A program made the position numbers and the translations under genes. Source: Thelonectria olida (lineage: Eukaryota > Ascomycota > Sordariomycetes > Hypocreales > Nectriaceae). From it: 64,000 nt of DNA. Location: positions 2,170,001 to 2,234,000 of the forward strand of contig JAGPYM010000004.1 in the NCBI GenBank assembly GCA_020736575.1, in the 5' to 3' direction. The notes beneath the pieces were generated by a model. That model was not told the origin of the DNA. It saw nothing but the letters and a program-made list of their open reading frames with translations, and did no database searches. Below, piece after piece: positions 56,841-64,000 of this stretch (within the stretch, counting starts at the first letter, position 1; every line of letters starts with the position of its first letter).

Positions 56841-59519
56841 CGGATTGAGTAATGATGCTGGAGACGGAGAGTCGTTTCCAAGGCGTGAGCGCAGGCGCAA
56901 GGAAAGCGCTGGGCGAAGAATGGACTGTGGAGGGTTTTAGAGGAGAAGCGAGAGTCGACGACGGCTTGCGACGAACGATGATAAAAGCTTCTGGTGGCCG
57001 TGGTGGGGCATCCATTCGCATACGAATAGAGCCAAAGGTAGGTACGAAGTACTCCTCCTCTTCCAGCAACTAACTCGCAGGTCTCCCACGCCTCACCCAC
57101 GCAGACATGGAGCATGGAGACGCCCGTCGCAATCGATGGAACGGGTCAAAAAAAAAATAAAAAAATCAGCACGTACCAGTGTGGTACCCAACGCTACGAG
57201 AAAGAGGCTAGAAAGCACGAGCCCTTGAGAAGTTGAGGCAACTTGGCTCAGGCAATTTGGTAGCATAGCCGCCAGCAATAGATTATAAGTCCATATCACC
57301 AACTTTTCATACGGTTCATCACAGCCAATATTGCCCGACCCTGCAATACCTTAAGCTTATGCCCAACAAACTGCTGTTACACGGTTCCATACATTCTGCT
57401 CCCCGTACATAGAGCTTCCATCCATGTCACCTCCCACGTTACAAGCGTGTGGATTGGGCCATGCCTTTGCCTTACATGGAACCTGTAACTGTTAAGGGCG
57501 CCCTACATGCCGGTACGGGAACAACCTTGCTTCCTACCCGTACACATCGAGCGAATGGCGACGTTGAGGTTCTCGCCAATTGGTCACAGCGCTTGGTTTG
57601 GCCAGGGCTCCTTGCAGCAAATTTTTCCAGACGGGACGATGTCTGCCCAGTTCGTCGGGTTCGAGAGACGGGCATTTAATTTGGGGGGTCTTTGTAGATG
57701 ACCTGTCGACCTTCAATCTCGACTCCATCCTGCTTTCATCTAAGCCGTGGGGAAGGCACTGTATCACGGCCTGAGTTGGGCACACGTAAAATGAGACTCT
57801 TCAAACCTGACCGAGACTTGTGAGACTCTTTTCTTCTAGTTTTCATCTCTCCCCACCCGAACCTCAGACATCTCGAAACCTCACGCACGGCGGACCGCCG
57901 AGACAGTCCGATTCCCTCCCCGGCTTGCCCCATTTGGGTCCATAGACGCCGGTCGATCACAAGCAAGTGTGAAGGCAACCCTTCTCGGTGCCTGATAGCC
58001 AAGAGCCGCGTACTACGTCGTCCGTTCTCCGGGTCATAGTACTATACGAATACAGAGTCAGGTACGAGGGGAGCAGAGCTATCACATTTCTTTTTCCATT
58101 CAGGGGAACGTGTCTCGGGCCATTGGGTACAAACCAGGTACCAAAGAGCAAATGGGCTTACGTTCCTGATCTCGCGTGCTATGGCCACTTTGCTGTTAAC
58201 TACAACCTTCCATGAATAATGGTCAAGGGAAAAATCTTCATGTGTGTCATACATACAGCTTGTACACACATGGTAGCGCACCCCTTTCAGATGTCGCTAG
58301 TCACGGTGGCGTTCTTTAGAACTGCCTGCAGTCACAGAGCCGGCCGAGTTCCGGTGGCTTTTGGGGCTGGGAACGTGACAGAAGAGACCCCGCCAGAGTT
58401 GGAGCACACTCAAGGTGACTCTCTATTCGCTTTGCGGCAGGCAATGCTTGCAAAGAAGGTCAAATGTGACACCTAGTTCGAGTGTGCAAATATGGCTTAG
58501 AGTCATAATTAAAGCGGTAAATACCCCAACAAGAAGAGTTTTCTCTCCTTTCCGCCCCTCGTCCTATGACTGTTAATTCAAGGGTCGAACCGAGTGGCCA
58601 AAATGGAAAACTTCTAGACTCGCCATAAGGCTGTCGTTCCAGTCACCCCTGCTCCGACCACGGACTGACTAGTAGCTCACGAACCAATTCGGTAACTATT
58701 GACGAGACTCTCGGCCAAGAAAGTGAGTGTTCGAGAAAACTCGGGTACGAATTCGACAACCCCGTGAGCATCGTTCGTCCCTCGGCTCAGTTTTCCTCTT
58801 TACACCATGATCTTTAACGTGCTTGTTGGTCGAGTGGGTCGGTCACTCTTGATACTATTTCCGGAGCAGAATCCAAAGTCTCTGGCAATTCACTGGAACC
58901 TTGTCTTCATCCAAGATCCACCCCCCATAGCACCAGACGGAATCGATCAGCAAAGTTGGTACAGTAGCATGGCCCTCGGCTCCAGGAACATGTCGCGAAT
59001 CTGTGCCAAGGTGCTTTGTTGGCAGCTGGATCCATGAGCTCATCGACCAAGCAGCAGCTTGCAATTGATTTCCTCGTAACCACTGCCACAATGCGCTACG
59101 AGACAAGAGCTGCATGCCACGCGTAAAGTGGATCGAGTAAGCGTCAAGTACAGTCATGCCAAAGTGTCTGTTGAGGCAATCTGCCTGATTTGCATGTGCA
59201 TTGTATCTTTGTTGATCAATTAGGGTCAATGGCAGCCGTTGGAAACTCACGTGCCTTGGCTACTATGCTGGGCACGTTTGGTCGTTGTTTCATGAGTTCC
59301 TCGTCGGATATTTGACTTCTCCAACAGCAGAACCTTCACTTGAATGGATTCCGAATCAAGTAAGAGGAGTCGGATAGCAGATCATTTGTACATTCCCCTT
59401 CTAGCCGGTTCGTTTCCATTCATACTATTGTACATGTTTGACATCTGGTCGCAGATGGTTGCTATACACGCCCTGGCGTTGCATTCCCAATTCCTTCTTC
59501 GAATTTCCAAAGCCACAAA
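56841..59519. other. 2.7-kb region without a credible gene
   Basis: Between the kinase start and the uL11m stop. Frames are short and motif-free. A-runs lie near 57149-57165. Probably a long promoter and 5' UTR for the kinase gene plus intergenic DNA. Confidence 0.4.
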
Positions 59520-60067
59520 TTAGGCCACCACGTTAATTCCTATCGACTTCGCCTGGTAGATGATTGACCTGCACAGTGACTCCAGAGTCAGACCAGATAG
59601 ACGGAGCTCGGTCTGCTTGATCTTCGCAATTTCGTAAACGTGCTTGAGGCTGACGGTGCCAATGGTCTCGTGTCCGGGGTTGCTGGCACCCTTTCGCTTT
59701 CCCTTCTTGCCCATCGGTGCTTGTGCGGCGTTCAGAAGCATCCACGACGTGTGAGGTGTGCGGATGTCGAAGACGAATGATCGGTCGGGGCGGACGATGA
59801 CCTTACAGGGCATTGGCGTGCCTACGGTGATGTTTGCGGTTCGAGCATTGAACTCCTAGTCAGATCGTTAGCAATTGATATTGACCGAGGTTCCAAAAGA
59901 CTCCGCCGGGAACTTGAGGCGATGCTGCGCACCTTGCAAAAGTCCATTGACTTGACACCTTTGCTACCGAGCGCAGGACCAACGGGGGGACTGGGACTGG
60001 CCTGGCCAGCTCCCACGATCAGCTTGACAATCTGGTCCACTGCTCCGGCTGCGCGACCCTTCGACAT
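59520..60067 (-). CDS. MRPL19: Mitochondrial large-subunit ribosomal protein uL11m
   Basis: Exons 60067-59933 and 59855-59520 encode 156 residues; the 77-nt intron (GTGCGC...TAG) joins [13 protein letters not shown] in phase 0. The L11 family hallmarks are present: [21 protein letters not shown] at the N-terminus, [15 protein letters not shown], and the C-terminal RNA-binding domain with [18 protein letters not shown]. Family knowledge places it at the GTPase-associated centre of the mitoribosome. Length is near the bacterial L11 norm. It is divergent from KRR1, with only 279 bp between the two start codons. Confidence 0.94.
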
Positions 60068-61312
<1,245 letters not shown>

Positions 61313-61566
61313 ATGTAGGATGATCTTGTGTCTAGTATCTGGATGGGAAACTGGGGTCAGTTACCTGCTCGTCAACTCACGGGCTCTCACGAGGTGTTTG
61401 ATACCCCTAATTAAATTAACTTGGGTTTTGGCGTTTAAAAGAAAGAATCACCAGACGGTGTCCAGTATCAAGTGAAGATGCCCTGCACTCTGACCTCAAA
61501 CTTTGTATTGCCATGGTGGCATAATTATGTGCTTACGTACTCTTCTAGTATCTCACTTTCCCAGAC

Positions 61567-62714
61567 TTACAGCTTCGACGGAGACGAGGGTGTCTCACCC
61601 TCAATCTCAATTACAAGCTTGCCAAATTGCTTTCCCTCATCCATATCCGTGAACAGACCATCAATCTCGGCGATGTTGTCCAGCCCCTTGACAACACGGC
61701 TGATGACAGGGCGGATCTTCTTCTCCTTCACAAAGGCAACCATCTCTCGAAACTCCTTGCGCGAACCCATCGTCGTCCCCTTGAGTTCCGCATTGGCAAG
61801 GACTGCTTGCATGAGCCAGTCCATCTTGGGTGCAACTGTCATGCCATATTGAGAAATAACACCGCCGGGCTTGAGAAGCTTGATGGTTTTGCCCACGATG
61901 TTTCCTCCGGCACCATCGATGACGGCATCCAGATAAGGTCTATGGGCAGGGAGCTGTTCTCGAAGCTCCTTTTCCCAGCCGTCGTTGCGGTAGATGACGC
62001 CTCCCTTGGCGCCCAGCTCCTTGGCCCGGGCGATCTTGGCTTCGTCTCCAGACGTCACAAAGACGTTGCATCCAAAGGCAACGGCGAACTGGAGAACCTG
62101 AAGAGCAACGCCGCCGCCGATGCCGGTGATGAGGACGTTGGCGCCTGGGAAAGCGGCGTTGCTCTTAGTGACCAGGGCACGCCAGCCTGTCAGACCAACG
62201 AGGGGGAGGGCGGCGCCCTCGACGGGGGTGAGGTGATCTGGCGCATGCTCTACTTCGTCCTCGGATACGGCGATGAAGTCCTGCGCAGCGCCTACGGGTG
62301 TGAGCTTGGAGCCGCCGTTGACGGCGAACTTGCGAATGTCCTCGGGAGCAGCGGGGTCTGATTCCCAGCCGCGCATGGGAGTGAGGATGACGGCGCTGTT
62401 GAGCAAGTCCTTGCGCTTCACTGCGGAGCCAAGGGCGACGACGGTGCCGTATCCATCGGCGAGAAGGGGGTTGGTGAAGGATATGGCTGGGTAGAGGTGG
62501 CGACGCATGAAGAGGTCCCTGTGGTTGAGGGCGGCGGCCGAGAGACGCACGAGGACTTCATTGGGGCCGGGGGATGGCTTGGAGACTTCTTTGATCTGGA
62601 GTCTGACTCGGTGTTAGTTTTGCATGTACGAATATGAGAGATGGCATCTTACGGATAGTAAACATGACCCGGCTTCGCGCCTTCGACGTGCTGAAGAGTT
62701 AGAGCCCGAGGCAT
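61567..62714 (-). CDS. MDR-family quinone/alcohol oxidoreductase (zinc-free type)
   Basis: Exons 62714-62653 and 61567-62602 encode 365 residues; the 50-nt intron (GTAAGA...CAG) splits a Pro codon. It has the GroES-like N-terminal fold (PGPNEVLVRLSAAALNHRDL) and a Rossmann domain with the nucleotide-binding region NVLITGIGGGVALQVLQFA. The structural-zinc Cys cluster and the usual catalytic Cys are not evident: the position after NHRDLFMRR has no Cys. This suggests a quinone reductase-like member rather than a classic zinc alcohol dehydrogenase. TLKPGG-type LLKPGGVISQYG is typical. The substrate is unknown and the location is probably cytosolic. Confidence 0.88.
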
Positions 62715-63897
62715 TGTGTTGGGTGCTTGATTCTGTATGAGACGCTGGATCCGCGTATACACGAGTTATCAGACGGCGTGTTCGACCTTCTTTATCGTGT
62801 ACTCAAGCTCAATTCTTTAGTAATGCAACCGCCATCGGCACGACGGAGACGGGGACGGAGGCTCGATGCCGTCGAGATTGAGCCGACGCCAACGGCCCCG
62901 CATCATGAACGCGGGGGACGGACCTCGGCAGAGAGGAGACGTCCGACTATAACTTCCTTAATGGGATACAACCGCCGGGTATTGACTTGTGCATTGCCGG
63001 AGGTCTATGCTAGTTGATTAAGTTATAACCGTAGTAGTGTCGGTGATTTATAATGAAGTCGGCGAAAGGGACGCATGTATCGCCAGTCTTGAATTGAAGC
63101 AGTCGTTCTTCTTTACTTCCTATCGCCTCACGGTCTCATAGGTAGGTCTTCATAGAGCACGTAGGCACGGAGGTAACACTGTCACCGACACTCCGGGCAT
63201 CATTTCAACGCAACCGGACTCCCGGAATAATCGCTTAATTCGCTGACGTTGGCCTCCGTCGGATGAAATATCTCTGAAGAAGGTCCGTTAGTGATGCCAT
63301 GCCCCTGACAAGGATGAAGCTCCTACGCCGACATCACGTTTCTGGGATGATATCATTCTTTCAAAATACTTGCATAACATTCAAACGACGAATAAACACT
63401 GTGAAAGGCGAGAATAAAAATGCATAGGTTTACGAGAGAACTGAATGGTGTAAGTTGAATAAAAAAGTAGGAATTTGGTCCTGCGACAATGGGCTACCCT
63501 ATAGAAGAACCTAATAGGACGAGAACTCAATAACTAGGAGGCAATGCCTGGATAACGGCGTGACTCAAACGAATTTGGGTTAATATAGTTAGCCCTTTTG
63601 AGTTTGAGGCCAGCTAGAGCTAGCTACCTTGTTATATGCAACTTTGAAGAAACGATAGTGACTGTTTGTCCACACCTCGCAACTAGTCTTGTCACAAGTC
63701 TATGCCATCACAAGAACGCCTTGCTGAGCCACCACGAACTAGCTAGCAGACTGCCTCCAAGGCACTGACTGGCTCCCTCCTGCAACTGTATCACTTTCCA
63801 TGCCCTGCTTTTTAACATGTTCGTTCCCGTCTGCCTTTGCCCGGCGCAACCTCCCGAACTCATCAACACTCCCTCGAATTGATCATCTGCATGCGCC
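62715..63897. other. AT-richer intergenic region before the HeLo-like gene
   Basis: A 1.18-kb gap. 63340-63660 is visibly AT-richer, and no credible gene was found. It is upstream of both the MDR gene and the HeLo-like gene. Confidence 0.4.
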
Positions 63898-64000
63898 ATG
63901 GATCCTGTTTCCATCGCCTTTTCGTGCCTCACCCTCATCGAAGTCGTCGGTAGAGCGTCAACTCGCATCTGCGGTTTCGTCAAGGGATGTTGCGACGCGG
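63898..64000 (+). CDS. N-terminus of HeLo-like / STAND (NLR-type) protein, cut by window edge
   Basis: An ATG at 63898 opens a frame that runs off the window; 34 residues are visible. The start MDPVSIAFSCLTLIE followed by VVGRASTRICGFVKGC is the amphipathic first helix of the fungal N-terminal Helo_like_N domain, found on many fungal STAND/NLR and ankyrin proteins. Such proteins are linked to programmed cell death and non-self recognition. What follows the domain (NACHT, NB-ARC, ankyrin or nothing) cannot be seen. The call rests on a short segment and on recall of the family's start. Confidence 0.6.
   Translation, partial: MDPVSIAFSCLTLIEVVGRASTRICGFVKGCCDA

Overview
This window looks like nuclear DNA from a filamentous ascomycete (Pezizomycotina, most likely Sordariomycetes). 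The reasons are short introns of about 45-80 bases with GTANGT-type donors and CTAAC-like branch sites, mostly single-copy eukaryotic housekeeping genes, an AA9 polysaccharide monooxygenase, and the start of a fungal STAND/NLR-type protein at the right edge. No species name is supported. All exon structures below were inferred by hand from splice signals, reading phase and family conservation; every joined model keeps one open frame.

Layout. 0.5-17 kb is gene-dense: CDC73 (-), LEU5-like CoA carrier (-), METTL4-like MT-A70 methyltransferase (+), mitochondrial ribosomal protein uL23m (-), an unrecognised Lys/Thr-Pro-rich protein (+), MME1-like carrier (-), IMP2 protease (-), eIF2-alpha (-), BUB3 (+) and a weakly supported hypothetical gene (-). 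17-29 kb carries an aldo-keto reductase with an unusual splice structure (-), a 1021-residue PPR-like protein (+), squalene epoxidase ERG1 (+) and ALG5 (-). 29.6-31 kb holds a Ser/Lys-rich hypothetical gene (-). A stretch of about 5.1 kb without a credible gene follows, containing a (CAG)7 tract. 36-46 kb has the PP4 regulatory subunit PSY2 (+), an Afg2/Drg1-like AAA ATPase (-), a mitochondrial RRM-like protein (+) and the SEC4/Rab8 GTPase (-). 47-64 kb is looser: AA9 with a C-terminal CBM18-like module (-), HSP10 (-), a HAL4/HRK1-type kinase (-), the divergent pair uL11m (-) / KRR1 (+), an MDR oxidoreductase (-), and at the right edge a truncated HeLo-like N-terminus (+).

The genes do not form a metabolic cluster. 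Mitochondrial functions are common (CoA and Mg carriers, inner-membrane protease, uL23m, uL11m, HSP10, and the probable PPR and RRM-like proteins). Ribosome and translation factors (eIF2-alpha, KRR1, Afg2-like) are also present. The most unusual items are a predicted 4-nt microexon next to a GC-AG intron in the aldo-keto reductase, a stopless in-frame intron in BUB3, a degenerate first AAA domain in the Afg2-like protein, an AA9 protein with an altered CBM18 module, and the edge-truncated HeLo-like gene.
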